64,000 bases of DNA from Streptococcus sinensis (GCF_000767835.1 NZ_JPEN01000068.1:1-64000), one strand, 5' to 3'; positions 41,786 through 51,470 are shown, numbered from the stretch's first letter. Notes: generated from the sequence alone by a model not told the origin. Program-made: numbers and translations.

Positions 41786-42043
41786 CTACCATAAGCCTAA
41801 AATCGTCTTTATAATGGCATAGAAGATTAAGAAAACAATAAAGCCAATTCCTACCTTCTTCAGACTTTTTAGGAACTCTTGATCGCGTGCTTTTTGAGCA
41901 GACAACCGCTTTGGATCCGATTCTCCTTCAGAAGCAAAATAATCCCGTTCTGCTTTCATTTTAGCCTTCGTGACCAACACATATTCATCAAACGCTTGTT
42001 TTTTCCGACCAAAATAGCCGAGTTGATTGTTCTTTTGCGACAT
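41786..42043 (-). CDS. Small single-helix membrane protein
   Basis: 85 residues, charged N-terminal two thirds and one C-terminal membrane helix (about 62-82, VGIGFIVFLIFYAIIKTILG). Located between the VirB4-like and VirB1-like genes, where pSK41 has trsF. Not assigned to a family; a channel component by position. Confidence 0.6.
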   Translation of the reverse strand: MSQKNNQLGYFGRKKQAFDEYVLVTKAKMKAERDYFASEGESDPKRLSAQKARDQEFLKSLKKVGIGFIVFLIFYAIIKTILGLW

Positions 42044-42060
42044 AAAACTTTCCTTTCCTT

Positions 42061-44010
42061 CTACTGGATACCACCATAGCGTTGTACTTCTGGAGTTAAT
42101 AATTGCTGGTTAAAGACTAAATTTCCAACTCCTGCAATATTCATAAATAACTGACCCTTAATTAAGCGTGGTAAGGTCTCAAGTTCAGATTGATTCATCG
42201 AACCTGCTAGGGCATTGGCAAGCAAAGGAATGCTTGTTTCGTCTGTCTGCGCAAACACACGGTATTGCATGAGTCCAAAGATACGCTGCACAGATGTGAC
42301 GTAAGGGTCTTTATGATTTCCTGCGCCAGCTTCAAATAGGATTCCTCTAAGGGAGTTAACAGATAACACAACCCCTGCAAAATTCTCTCCCATGGAATCA
42401 ATCATATCTGCTAGTAATTCCACACTGCTTTCATACTTGGGATTGATAAGAGTTTGCGCTTCACTAATGTTCACAATGTAATGTTCCATATCCATCTCTG
42501 TTAGATTGGGGGTTGCTTTTAGTAGTTGTTTACAGCGTTTGCCGTTGTTTACAATATCAGCTGAGACCAAGGAGAGGACTGAAAAGATTTGAGCATTAAG
42601 CAAATGTGGTGTCCCTTTTAGACCTGAAAAGTCAAAGGTCACCACTTGTTCAGAAGAAATATCCTGGAACTCTGTGGTCCCTTCAAACATTTCTTCGTTT
42701 GTTGTTAAAAGTTCATTGAATGTTTTGTAAATACGGTTAACGGATTTGATCTCAATCTCATCAGGATTACTTTGCATCATGAGACTACGTTTATAGTCAT
42801 CCGCAAACAAAATAAAGTCTGATAAAATGGGATACTCTTCATTGACTAAATCGGTAGCTTTCAACTTCTCTGGATTGAGTTTAGGGTTGCGTGCCCATAA
42901 GCCTTCCTCAATGTAGAATTCATTTAGCATATCACCAAAGGTCGTTAAGTCATCGCCAGTCGCTTCACTGTTCAGTAGTTTGAAGATACTCTTGAGTTTC
43001 TGAATATGCAGGTTGTAAGATTTTTTCTTATCTATAGCCGTTCCTTCTTCATTCGTTACAGTTGGAAAAACTTGAAACATATTAATGCGATTGGCTTCTC
43101 CCGATAAGTCTAAAATGAGACCGTGCTGTTGTCTGGTTTGATCAAGAAATGTCCCGTTAGCGTCGAAGTTACGAATGTAGTTCCCTTTTGCATAGAGTCC
43201 GTCTGTATGTTTTAAAAGAAAGGAGCGTTGACCCATTTTTGGATTGCCTGAGAGAATCATAAAGGAACGCGTCCTGCGTTCATCTCGTTCTAAGAAGTTG
43301 AAATTGACGGCCCCTTTCGTCGGGGTCCAGCCCAAATAGACTCCTCGCTGATCTTCTAGCTTGGTATGATTAAAGAAATAGCCACCTGCTAGGTCATGCG
43401 CTCTAATGGGAATCCCACGTCTATGATTAGGTAAATCAATTTGATATTGTGCTGGAATAAAGGGTGCATGATACTCAAAGTCCAATTCTCCTGAGAGAAT
43501 GGTTGACTTGAAGTTTGACGTCTTATCTTTAATATCCTCCACCTTCTTGAAAAGCGCTTCTTTCGTTGAGGCTGAAGAATAGTTGCGCACATACATCCCC
43601 AACATGGCGATGTTCTTCTTTTTAATATCTCGATCTAACTGAGTAAGATCCTTGATTTCATCTAATTCTTGCTGATTATCAACGATTTTACTGTTACTTG
43701 TAATACGCGTCGATTTTTCTTCTATGGAATCCTTAATCTCTTGCTTCAGCTCTTTGTTGTTGGCTCGATAAAGCGATAAGAACGAACGGGTTCCAGGAAT
43801 TAACATAAGATCTGATAGCCAAAAACGATCTAAATCTTCTGATGGATACTCGTAAAAATGAAGGGCAGTATGATATCCGTCTCCACTCATCCAAGAGCGG
43901 TCATCTTTCTTGAAATCAATATTCCCCTGTGGTTGAATCCGACTGAGAAAAGCGAGGTCATACCCTTGTGCTTTTAGCTGCCGCTGTCTGCGTTTTGATA
44001 ATTCTGGCAT
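42061..44010 (-). CDS. TrsE/TraE-like VirB4-family protein with altered P-loop
   Basis: 649 residues, the length of pIP501 TraE. The position, N-terminal segment (LMLIPGTRSFLSLY) and ATPase-type fold order suggest a VirB4-family protein. The P-loop region reads GNPKMGQRS at 255-263 instead of GxxGxGK(S/T), so the essential Lys is absent; the Walker B region (VVTFDFSGL) lacks the usual Glu. The protein may have lost ATPase activity or may bind nucleotide in a different way. The preceding 215-residue gene encodes what looks like the N-terminal part of the system (TrsD-like). Confidence 0.75.
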   Translation of the reverse strand: MPELSKRRQRQLKAQGYDLAFLSRIQPQGNIDFKKDDRSWMSGDGYHTALHFYEYPSEDLDRFWLSDLMLIPGTRSFLSLYRANNKELKQEIKDSIEEKSTRITSNSKIVDNQQELDEIKDLTQLDRDIKKKNIAMLGMYVRNYSSASTKEALFKKVEDIKDKTSNFKSTILSGELDFEYHAPFIPAQYQIDLPNHRRGIPIRAHDLAGGYFFNHTKLEDQRGVYLGWTPTKGAVNFNFLERDERRTRSFMILSGNPKMGQRSFLLKHTDGLYAKGNYIRNFDANGTFLDQTRQQHGLILDLSGEANRINMFQVFPTVTNEEGTAIDKKKSYNLHIQKLKSIFKLLNSEATGDDLTTFGDMLNEFYIEEGLWARNPKLNPEKLKATDLVNEEYPILSDFILFADDYKRSLMMQSNPDEIEIKSVNRIYKTFNELLTTNEEMFEGTTEFQDISSEQVVTFDFSGLKGTPHLLNAQIFSVLSLVSADIVNNGKRCKQLLKATPNLTEMDMEHYIVNISEAQTLINPKYESSVELLADMIDSMGENFAGVVLSVNSLRGILFEAGAGNHKDPYVTSVQRIFGLMQYRVFAQTDETSIPLLANALAGSMNQSELETLPRLIKGQLFMNIAGVGNLVFNQQLLTPEVQRYGGIQ

Positions 44011-44020
44011 ACTCTTCTCC

Positions 44021-44668
44021 TTACACTTTTTCGTTCATATTGTTAAATTGCTTTATGATTTGTTCCTTCTTGATTCGGGTAATTTCTTGAGGAACAAAAT
44101 CATTATTGCCATAAGACTTAGCTTTGCGAACCAAGTCATCTAACTCGCTCGTCGTTGGGGCAAAGAGCCACAGAATAAATTCTGTGTTATAGATTTCCTG
44201 TTGAATACTCTCTTCCACCTGAAGCTCATTTATGAGAATCATCTCACGATCATGCAACTGCAAGTAGCGACGTGAGTCAGGTAATAGCTTTGCCTTTTCT
44301 TGACGCACCAAACTCAAATGATGGCGGAGGTCCATCATTTGTGTATCTGTATTGGTTGGTAGGGTCGTTGTTTCAATCTGAATATCTGTATTGAAGTCCG
44401 TTAACCATTTTTCAAAATTATCAATAGTCCGTCTGATTTCATTGTAAGAGAGCGACCCTAAGTCCTTTCCTGGAATCTCCATCAGCTGAAGATAACCATA
44501 ATCGACTAACTGGATGTATGCTTGACGATTATCAATAATGGATTTCACATCCAGCAATTCCACACAGGAATGGAGGTCAAAATATTCCTGGTTGCCTTTC
44601 TTATTCTCTTGTTTTCGACCTAATGGTCGCTTCGCATTAGGCCTCATTTGCGTTTGTTTAATAGCCAT
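44021..44668 (-). CDS. TrsD/TraD-like conjugation protein
   Basis: 215 residues, soluble, beginning with a basic segment (RPNAKRPLGRKQENKKGNQE). The pattern SIIDNRQAYIQLVDYGYLQL and FNTDIQIETTTLPTNTD resembles the N-terminal, non-catalytic part of VirB4 proteins; pIP501 TraD and pSK41 TrsD are similar in size and precede the VirB4 gene. It begins in the stop codon of the membrane protein upstream and ends 10 bp before the VirB4-like gene. Confidence 0.65.
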   Translation of the reverse strand: MAIKQTQMRPNAKRPLGRKQENKKGNQEYFDLHSCVELLDVKSIIDNRQAYIQLVDYGYLQLMEIPGKDLGSLSYNEIRRTIDNFEKWLTDFNTDIQIETTTLPTNTDTQMMDLRHHLSLVRQEKAKLLPDSRRYLQLHDREMILINELQVEESIQQEIYNTEFILWLFAPTTSELDDLVRKAKSYGNNDFVPQEITRIKKEQIIKQFNNMNEKV

Positions 44669-44973
44669 TAATGGTTCTCCTTTCTATGATAATTCAGGCT
44701 GACATAGCGCTTGCGGCGTCTTCTAAAAAAGAGGAACATACTATTCCAATTCTTCTTTCCACCATTTGTCGGTAAAACTAGATACAGACACATCAACGGT
44801 GTTAGAATCACAAAAGCAAGTAATTGCGGCCACTGGCTCGTTGGAAAAATCTTCGTTCCAATAGACACGGCTGCCACAGCTGATCCGCCTACAAAAACAA
44901 TATCAGCCATCACTAACCCTATAATTTTGACTTTGGCATAAATGTCCCGTGGGACACCATATTTCTCATCCAT
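44668..44973 (-). CDS. TrsC/VirB3-like membrane protein
   Basis: 101 residues with two membrane helices (about 17-39 and 50-67) and a strongly basic C-terminus FRRRRKRYVS. A two-helix protein immediately before the VirB4-type genes is the VirB3/TrsC position (DUF5592-like). A conserved 45-bp element lies 29 bp upstream of its start. Confidence 0.65.
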   Translation of the reverse strand: MDEKYGVPRDIYAKVKIIGLVMADIVFVGGSAVAAVSIGTKIFPTSQWPQLLAFVILTPLMCLYLVLPTNGGKKNWNSMFLFFRRRRKRYVSLNYHRKENH

Positions 44974-45001
44974 CTAATCAACTCCTTTTCATTGGTACTT
45001 C

Positions 45002-45046
45002 CATCATAAGAGATAATGAAATTCTTTGCATTAAGGGGACAAATCA
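45002..45046 (-). promoter_or_regulatory. Four-copy transfer element, copy A
   Basis: Matches copies at 47651-47695, 51749-51794 and 61425-61471. Shared minus-strand blocks are CTTGTCC, CTTAATGCA and ATTATC-CTTA. It lies just upstream of the TrsC-like gene and ends in TATGAT, a possible -10. Confidence 0.7.
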
Positions 45047-45104
45047 ATTCTAGCTAATGTTTAAGATGTTGATGTTACATAAGAAGTTATATATCTTTGT
45101 ATAT

Positions 45105-45135
45105 AAAAAAGAAGCCTCAAGATGAACTTGAAACT
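45105..45135 (-). terminator. Terminator of the BRCT gene unit
   Basis: A 9-bp stem with two G-T pairs (45113-45121 with 45127-45135) followed on the minus strand by TCTTTTTTATA. It separates the VirB6-BRCT unit from the trsC-D-E unit, which then needs its own promoter (copy A). Confidence 0.7.
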
Positions 45136-45206
45136 CCTTTTTGTTAACATGAAACATACAATGTTAATAGTTTGCCTTTTTTTGAAAAAAACGTAAACAC
45201 CAATAA

Positions 45207-45497
45207 CTACCTATCACACTTGAGATTTTTTACCATATTGAAAAATACATCTTCTGACAAAATAGTGATCTCTTGTCCTTCCGCTATTCGAGCGAGAACT
45301 GCTTCATACTTCTTAGAACGCTTATCCGGTTCAAAGAGATTTAACTGCTTATGACCTGCCAGTAGAATCTCCGTTTGACTAGAAACATACCCTTGGACAA
45401 CAGCTCCTTGATTTTCTAAAAAGACAGTCACTTCTTGTCGTGTCATCGGACGTAAACTTCCTGTAATCACAATGATCTTACCAGCAACATCAATCAT
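45207..45497 (-). CDS. Small stand-alone BRCT-domain protein
   Basis: 96 residues that form one BRCT domain: GKIIVITGSLRPMTRQEV, ENQGAVVQGYVSSQTEILLA and a C-terminal ITILSEDVFFNMV. BRCT domains bind phosphopeptides or DNA ends and in bacteria usually occur in DNA ligase. As an isolated gene 5 bp after the VirB6-like gene it may act on transferred or nicked DNA. The function is inference. Confidence 0.75.
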   Translation of the reverse strand: MIDVAGKIIVITGSLRPMTRQEVTVFLENQGAVVQGYVSSQTEILLAGHKQLNLFEPDKRSKKYEAVLARIAEGQEITILSEDVFFNMVKNLKCDR

Positions 45498-45502
45498 AAG
45501 CT

Positions 45503-47617
45503 TTACTCATCACTTTCATCAATTTCGGCCCCTCTGATGTGTGATTGACCTTGCATGCGCTGAGCGGACTGCTGCATTTGTTGGTTCATATAGTTCATTT
45601 GGTGCATGGATTGTTGGAGATTTCGTCTTGCTGGAGAGTCTATTTTCGGTTTTTTAGGAACATCCTTAGTCGCATTTGGGATAGGCATTTCTTTAGCTGG
45701 TGCTGTCGGATCACTAATACCAGAGAATGCTTCACCTGAAGGCTCTGTAGAAGATACCGTAGGGTCTGTAATCCCTCCACCAGTTGGTCCAGCCTCATCT
45801 GAGATAGTTCCAAGACTATCAAATCCTGCCGAAGCATCTGGATCATATGGCGAAACAGGTTGAGGATAATCCTTAAAACTATGATCTTTCAATCCACGAT
45901 ACACCGCATCATGGCCAGCTTGTTCTTTCTGATCAATATGATCAGAAACGCCTCCTGCAAAGTCTTTGACTTTCCCAATAGCCTCTTTCCCCATCAGGTC
46001 GGCAGCACTATACATGTTACTTAAACCTCCTTTGGCTGCGCCTGCCACTCCTTGGTCTTTCACTGCATTGAAGGCACCGCGAATACCACCACCCGTTGTT
46101 GCAAGACTATTTCCGAGTACCTTACTACCTGATGCAACAGCTCCTGGAACTTTGCTTGCGACATTCATGCCAAAGCCACCAAGTCCCATAGCCGCATGAC
46201 CAACAGCACCTGCTCCTGTCGCAAAGGCTTGACCAGCCATCATGGCTCCAATGAGTTGTTGGGCGGTATCACTGTGACCCGTTGACACACCAAGCCAGCG
46301 TTCAATCATAGAAACGCCTTGCATGGCCGCAAAGAAAAGTCCGATATAAACAAGGCAAGCTGCCAAACATTGTTCCCACATGCTAAGGCCATCGAAGAAA
46401 CCACCTGAGAGCTTCGTTATTGCCGATACAGATAGAGTTGGTAGATCTCGACAAATCTCAAGAGTCACCCGCATAATTACCACTTCAAAGAAAATACCTG
46501 CTATAGCACCACCCATGGTTCGTAACAGCTCTTTATACTTCTTAGAGTTGGATAGTGAAGAATAACCTTGGAGCGGGGAAATCATGGCTTGGATGATAAT
46601 ATCAAAGACGGATTTTACTAATTTGATTGACATAGCAATCAACAAGACAATCAGGATGATATACTGCATGAACATCCCGATCCAGTTAACTTTGTACCGC
46701 ATATAAACAGGTTCAAAAGCGTTTAATTGCCCCACAATCTTATGTTCAGTAATCGTCTCAACGCCTGTCTGATTGGCATTCAGTCGATGAAGAAACAATC
46801 CTTTTAGACCTTCCTGTTTATCTTCCATTTCATCTAACAAACCTGAATTAGAAGCTCCGTAAGTTGCCCCAAAATCAATCCGTGTCGCAAAATCGGTGGT
46901 ATCGCGCTTATCCGTGCTATCCGTAATATTATTAACAGGCGTTGAGCCTTCTTTGGGTGGTTTGATATAGCCAAAACTATCCAGCGGAAACAGTTCCGTT
47001 GAAAAGTCGTTGTCAATCAAGACCTTGAGGTCCACCACATTGTTCTTCATCGGTTGGATGGCTAAAGATGAGTATTTCTTACTCCCTTCAGGTGCTTCGC
47101 TTGAGACTGTTTGAATGTTCATGGCATCTTGAGCAACAACAGAAGAAATGGTTGTTAGCGCCAATGGTAAGGCAGCCGTCACCATCGTGACCAAAAGGAA
47201 GTTGGTAATCACTCCTTTATATTTGACAGGTTTCGTGAAAACACCTGTAATAGCACTGACAACTAGAATCAAGGTAAATAAGGTTGTTCCAATTACCTGA
47301 AACCAGTAAAAGAACTGCCCAATAACAGTGTTACTATCCCCTAAATAGCCAAAAAGACCAAAGAGCTTGAACATATTATTAAAAACATGTTCAAGACTAA
47401 CGGTAATTGAATATAAGGCTTTAGCGATGCCACCTGGGATATAAGCTAGGAAGGAAAGAAAAGCTGGAGTCGAATCCAAATAGTTGCTCCAATATTTATA
47501 AAAAGAAGCCATCTTCTCCGCATTCTCTCCTGTGATATTCCCGTTGGTCTTACCATTAATATCTAGAAAACCTTTTTCTAGGGCATTGACCAGATCTGAA
47601 TAAGTGTCGTATATCAA
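45503..47617 (-). CDS. VirB6/TrsL-like polytopic channel protein
   Basis: 704 residues. Eight or so membrane helices between residues 60 and 430 (for example FYWFQVIGTTLFTLILVV, WIGMFMQYIILIVLLIAM), a large extracellular loop (about 165-310), then a Gly/Ala-rich region (450-560) and a hydrophilic Pro/Gln-rich cytoplasmic tail ending in many Met-Gln residues. This fits extended VirB6/TrbL-type proteins. It starts with TTG at 47617 and only a weak ribosome binding site; a downstream start is possible. A four-copy transfer element lies upstream. Confidence 0.75.
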   Translation of the reverse strand: MIYDTYSDLVNALEKGFLDINGKTNGNITGENAEKMASFYKYWSNYLDSTPAFLSFLAYIPGGIAKALYSITVSLEHVFNNMFKLFGLFGYLGDSNTVIGQFFYWFQVIGTTLFTLILVVSAITGVFTKPVKYKGVITNFLLVTMVTAALPLALTTISSVVAQDAMNIQTVSSEAPEGSKKYSSLAIQPMKNNVVDLKVLIDNDFSTELFPLDSFGYIKPPKEGSTPVNNITDSTDKRDTTDFATRIDFGATYGASNSGLLDEMEDKQEGLKGLFLHRLNANQTGVETITEHKIVGQLNAFEPVYMRYKVNWIGMFMQYIILIVLLIAMSIKLVKSVFDIIIQAMISPLQGYSSLSNSKKYKELLRTMGGAIAGIFFEVVIMRVTLEICRDLPTLSVSAITKLSGGFFDGLSMWEQCLAACLVYIGLFFAAMQGVSMIERWLGVSTGHSDTAQQLIGAMMAGQAFATGAGAVGHAAMGLGGFGMNVASKVPGAVASGSKVLGNSLATTGGGIRGAFNAVKDQGVAGAAKGGLSNMYSAADLMGKEAIGKVKDFAGGVSDHIDQKEQAGHDAVYRGLKDHSFKDYPQPVSPYDPDASAGFDSLGTISDEAGPTGGGITDPTVSSTEPSGEAFSGISDPTAPAKEMPIPNATKDVPKKPKIDSPARRNLQQSMHQMNYMNQQMQQSAQRMQGQSHIRGAEIDESDE

Positions 47618-47650
47618 CTGAAGGTACCCACTTTCTGTTTATGATACCTT

Positions 47651-47695
47651 CATCATAAGGGATAATGAGATTTCCTGCATTAAGCGGACAAGTCA
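47651..47695 (-). promoter_or_regulatory. Four-copy transfer element, copy B
   Basis: Minus strand reads TGACTTGTCCGCTTAATGCA and then ATTATCCCTTATGATG. It is directly upstream of the VirB6-like gene. Confidence 0.7.
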
Positions 47696-47707
47696 CAGGA
47701 AAACATC

Positions 47708-47731
47708 AAAAAAAGCCTCAAATGAGACTTT
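47708..47731 (-). terminator. Terminator after the lipoprotein gene
   Basis: AGTCTCA/TGAGGCT stem followed on the minus strand by TTTTTTT, 6 bases after the lipoprotein stop. Confidence 0.75.
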
Positions 47732-47736
47732 TTCTT

Positions 47737-48219
47737 TTATTTAGCTTTGCCAGAGAAATCATAGTATCCAAAGCTACGTGGTTCTCGTCCTAAGTAAAAA
47801 ATACGAATAGATTTGCCACCATCCGATAAGGCGATTTGATAGGCTCCCTCAGAATCTTTTTTTGTTGGATTCTTTTTACGACTAACAATTATTGTAAAGT
47901 TATCAGTTCCTTTGAGTTCACCTTCCAACTCATTAATAACACGCTGGGTTCCTGAGGGAATATCATCTTCAGAAATAACAGAAAAATATTTCATATCTCC
48001 ATAGCTATTAGTAATTGAATTGTCTTTTTTATTAAAGGTTAGTGTGTCATCACCGGCTCTAAATGGATACCCACCACCTGAATCTTCAGAATAACCCGTA
48101 TAACTATCTTTCAATTCTGTTTTGATAATATCTTCCGTTGATTTTTGACCACAAGCCACAAGCATAACAAGGGCCAGTCCGAGGGTCAGAAAACTAAACC
48201 ACTTTTTCATGTTCATCAT
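47737..48219 (-). CDS. Uncharacterised lipoprotein of the transfer region
   Basis: 160 residues with a lipoprotein signal peptide and lipobox LVAC followed by GQKS (cleavage before Cys 23). The mature part is beta-rich (GGYPFRAGDDTLTFNKKDNS, NFTIIVSRKK). The ATG is preceded by AAGGAG. It lies downstream of the coupling protein gene. It may protect the donor surface or prevent redundant mating, but no family is recognised. Confidence 0.75.
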   Translation of the reverse strand: MMNMKKWFSFLTLGLALVMLVACGQKSTEDIIKTELKDSYTGYSEDSGGGYPFRAGDDTLTFNKKDNSITNSYGDMKYFSVISEDDIPSGTQRVINELEGELKGTDNFTIIVSRKKNPTKKDSEGAYQIALSDGGKSIRIFYLGREPRSFGYYDFSGKAK

Positions 48220-48287
48220 CCATTTCTCCTTGATTTTCTTGATTTCATTATATCAGAAAACTGATTTTTAAGCAATTATACACTTTA

Positions 48288-48297
48288 TTATATAACT
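48288..48297. repeat. TTATATAAC site upstream of the lipoprotein gene
   Basis: ATTATATAACTTTTT, one mismatch from the sites at 39728, 39797 and 51812, in the same direction. Located between the coupling protein stop and the lipoprotein gene. Confidence 0.5.
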
Positions 48298-48311
48298 TTT
48301 TGGTCATCTCG

Positions 48312-51300
48312 TTAGATAACATCATCCACAAAGAAAATATCGTCATCTTCTTCCTCATCAAAAACTTCTGCGATGACAGCTTGGGTTAGATCAGCTGAAG
48401 AAGTAAACTGAGATTGAGCGAGAGGCTTCGATTGTTGCTTTCTCGTTGCTAATTTAGGTGATTCTCCATTTGTTCTCATGCGGTCAGTTAAAGCTATCCG
48501 CCAGTCAATAATCTTTCCAAAGGTACTTTGTGCACCCACCGCTATATCCTGCAAATCAAGCTCCCTATGAGCACTCTCTACTGGTATATCCGCCAAAGTC
48601 ATTGACTGATCAAACTCTTCCTGAAGGAACATGTATCGATAAGGAAGACTGGTTTTCTCATGTAAGAAAATTGGATCTGTCGTGATTTTGCGTCCCGCAT
48701 TATCTCGACCTTTCACCCCACGTAGAATAACCGCTTCTCCTTCTTGGAGTTTGGCTAACTGTGTCGGTGTCAATAGCTCCTGTTTAGGATTCTCAATAGA
48801 CACATTAGGGTTAGCTTCGTCTAGGATATTGCTGGAGCGTCTACGACGTGTGATGGTACGAGTTCCTAATTCTTTACTGAAGTACTCATTTGTCTTCGGC
48901 TCAGTTGACTTAACATAAATTTTCAAAGAGCAATTTTCTTTAATCGTCTCAGCCGTATTCTCTCCATACTTATCTGTTAACTGCTCTAAATTTTGAATCC
49001 AGAGGTAATAGAGGATATTTTGACCAAGACCAATAGAAATCTTCGTATCCATGTGAGGAATAGCAGGAATATTGGTGAATTCATCAAGGATATGAAGAAT
49101 CCGATTGACACATTTACGACCATTTGAGAGAGCTAACTCATAATTGGCATTAAATAACTGGTCCAAAAACAGTGACACAATGCTGTTGTATTCTGTCCTG
49201 TTTGGTGGTGTCACTAAGTAAATCACTTTAGGATTATCTGAATAAATCAAGTCAATATCTTCTTCCTGAAGAAAGACATCCTCTTGTTTATTCAGAACCG
49301 TGACCTTGATATGGTCCAGTACTGGTTTCTTCGTGTATTCATCCAAAGCAATAACCTTGCCATGTTTCTGATAAACTTTCTCAGCTGAGAATTGGAAGAT
49401 GTGGTCACGAATTGCTGAATTACCGTTATTTTGGTGATCAAAGTCAATCGTCACCAGAAACTGCTCAGGAAGTTTTGGCTCAATGACATAAGTTAGGTAG
49501 CCTTCCCCATCGATAAGAGCCGTTGCAGCATTGACGTGAGTCACTTGTCTAGTGGTTTTACCCCAAGCTGATTGACTAGTAATCGTCACTTTAGCTGTCT
49601 TATGAGCGTATTCATTACGCATGGCAACGTTTGAGCTGGAACGGAACTTAATGGACAGGCGACGTGGAAAACCAACTGACTCTAAGTCAATGGAATTTTT
49701 AGAGGTGAGCTTGGCAATATTATCTTGCAAGAAGAGGTTAATGCCTGACATCATGCTTGAGAAGACATTCCCTTTTGTTTCTTCAGAGGCAAAATCAGAT
49801 GATCTGAAGTTGAGATCAGCCATATCTCTAAATTTAGAAAATTGTTCCTGGTTAATTTTCCGTAAGTTGTCAAAGTAAACCGTGATTTTGGATTTCTTCT
49901 TCACTTGTTGATCACGATCTGGATTCTCAACGATTTCTCCAAAATCATTGACAAATACTTCCTCAGAACCCAAGTCAGTTAAGAATTTAGCAATATTACG
50001 AACCGTTACAGTGTCCCAGGCATCCTTTTCACCATTCTTGACCGTTTCATTGGCGCGGTCAATGAGAGCCATGGCAATCGCATTAAAGAGAGAAATCGAG
50101 GTATCTTCCCAATATTTGGCATTGCCATTGCCGACACCTGGCTTCGTTTTACGGTAAATCGCTTCAGCAACCGCATTAATCCTTGTTTGAGTTATTTCGT
50201 AATAGCCTTTTCTAGCTGCTGCTATGGCAAGAGCTAGAGGGTTATAAGACATTGACCAGTCCATGTTTTGGAAAGAGAGGACGTTAACATCATAGCCACG
50301 TTGGCGCATGGTCTTATAAGATGACTGATAGTGCTCCCCTTTGGGGTCCGCAATAACCATAGAAGGCTGAATAGCTGCACGGCTATTAATATCAATCGTT
50401 GTCGTGATATGCCCCTCTCCTTTACCAGAACGCGTCATACCAACTCCCAGCATATTCGTTGTACTGTCATCAATATAATAGTCACCTGAAGCTTTAGAGT
50501 AGATACCTAAAATTCTCTCCGCATTCGTCATATAACGGCTAAAGGTACGGTTTTGCCACAGCATCTGAGAGCCAAGCGTTAATCCTGTTAGATTCTTTCT
50601 CGTCTCATGAAGAACAGGAACGCCCCCTTCACCTGGATAAGTTTCTGTCTTATTTGGTACTTTCTTATACTGCTGGTGGATTTCCTTAACCGTCGCAAAA
50701 CGGTCATCCCCCTCTTCATTGTGGTTATAATCACGGTATTGCTCAAAATTGACCCAAGCAGAGCGCCAGGCAACCACTAGTCCAATCAGAAAAATGGGGA
50801 CTGCTAGAATGGGCGCTATTACAAACACTCTAGCGTTAAATAGATTCTGAACTAACAAGCTATCCACGTTAAAAGTAATAGTTTGACTATTATCTCTCAA
50901 AGTCATAATTGAGAAATAAAGGAATCGAATAGCTGCCCTCAAAACAGTCACCAGATAGTTTGTGAGAATAAACGCTATCAAACTGAATCCCATTCCCATA
51001 AACACAAAGCTACGATAATTTTTGAAGTAGAGCAAGGGTTTCATTTCCTTATCAAAACGTTTTCTATCTTGTTTTACAAAAGGAATTTTATAAATGAGAC
51101 GAAAGAGAATATTTCCTAATAGCAGAAACAGAAATGAAGGAATAATCGTTGCAAGTCGTTTAATAAGATACCACGACCGCTTACCTTTGTCTTTCCCAGT
51201 TGACTTCCAGTCAATCTTATGTCTATTTTCCCATAAACGAGCCAGCTCTTTCCTCTTGTTTCTAAGATGGCTCTTAATCATATCCCGATCATTTATAACT

Positions 51301-51470
51301 CCTTTTATCAGCTGAAAAACGTTCAGTAGAGGTTTTCTGATGATCTTGATCCCCTGGTAACAAAGGTATCCTACAAAACTCAGCAACAAAAAAGCATTGA
51401 AACGATTCACTTTAGCTAATTGGATCAGCGTATAATACAGAGCTTCTAGCCAACTAAACATATTGTTCAC
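48312..51470 (-). CDS. Oversized VirD4/TrsK-like coupling protein
   Basis: 1052 residues, nearly twice the length of the pSK41 and pIP501 counterparts. A cytoplasmic and membrane N-terminus with four or five helices (about 25-40, 108-125, 155-185, 215-235) precedes the ATPase domain with P-loop GVGMTRSGKGE near 342-352. Residues about 595-740 are an inserted, beta-rich region absent from classic VirD4 proteins (IKFRSSSNVAMRNEY, TYVIEPKLPEQFLVTIDFDH). Conserved coupling-protein blocks resume with IYLVTPPNRTEYN and LDEFTNIPAIPHMD. It recruits the relaxosome to the channel. Confidence 0.85.
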   Translation of the reverse strand: MNNMFSWLEALYYTLIQLAKVNRFNAFLLLSFVGYLCYQGIKIIRKPLLNVFQLIKGVINDRDMIKSHLRNKRKELARLWENRHKIDWKSTGKDKGKRSWYLIKRLATIIPSFLFLLLGNILFRLIYKIPFVKQDRKRFDKEMKPLLYFKNYRSFVFMGMGFSLIAFILTNYLVTVLRAAIRFLYFSIMTLRDNSQTITFNVDSLLVQNLFNARVFVIAPILAVPIFLIGLVVAWRSAWVNFEQYRDYNHNEEGDDRFATVKEIHQQYKKVPNKTETYPGEGGVPVLHETRKNLTGLTLGSQMLWQNRTFSRYMTNAERILGIYSKASGDYYIDDSTTNMLGVGMTRSGKGEGHITTTIDINSRAAIQPSMVIADPKGEHYQSSYKTMRQRGYDVNVLSFQNMDWSMSYNPLALAIAAARKGYYEITQTRINAVAEAIYRKTKPGVGNGNAKYWEDTSISLFNAIAMALIDRANETVKNGEKDAWDTVTVRNIAKFLTDLGSEEVFVNDFGEIVENPDRDQQVKKKSKITVYFDNLRKINQEQFSKFRDMADLNFRSSDFASEETKGNVFSSMMSGINLFLQDNIAKLTSKNSIDLESVGFPRRLSIKFRSSSNVAMRNEYAHKTAKVTITSQSAWGKTTRQVTHVNAATALIDGEGYLTYVIEPKLPEQFLVTIDFDHQNNGNSAIRDHIFQFSAEKVYQKHGKVIALDEYTKKPVLDHIKVTVLNKQEDVFLQEEDIDLIYSDNPKVIYLVTPPNRTEYNSIVSLFLDQLFNANYELALSNGRKCVNRILHILDEFTNIPAIPHMDTKISIGLGQNILYYLWIQNLEQLTDKYGENTAETIKENCSLKIYVKSTEPKTNEYFSKELGTRTITRRRRSSNILDEANPNVSIENPKQELLTPTQLAKLQEGEAVILRGVKGRDNAGRKITTDPIFLHEKTSLPYRYMFLQEEFDQSMTLADIPVESAHRELDLQDIAVGAQSTFGKIIDWRIALTDRMRTNGESPKLATRKQQSKPLAQSQFTSSADLTQAVIAEVFDEEEDDDIFFVDDVI

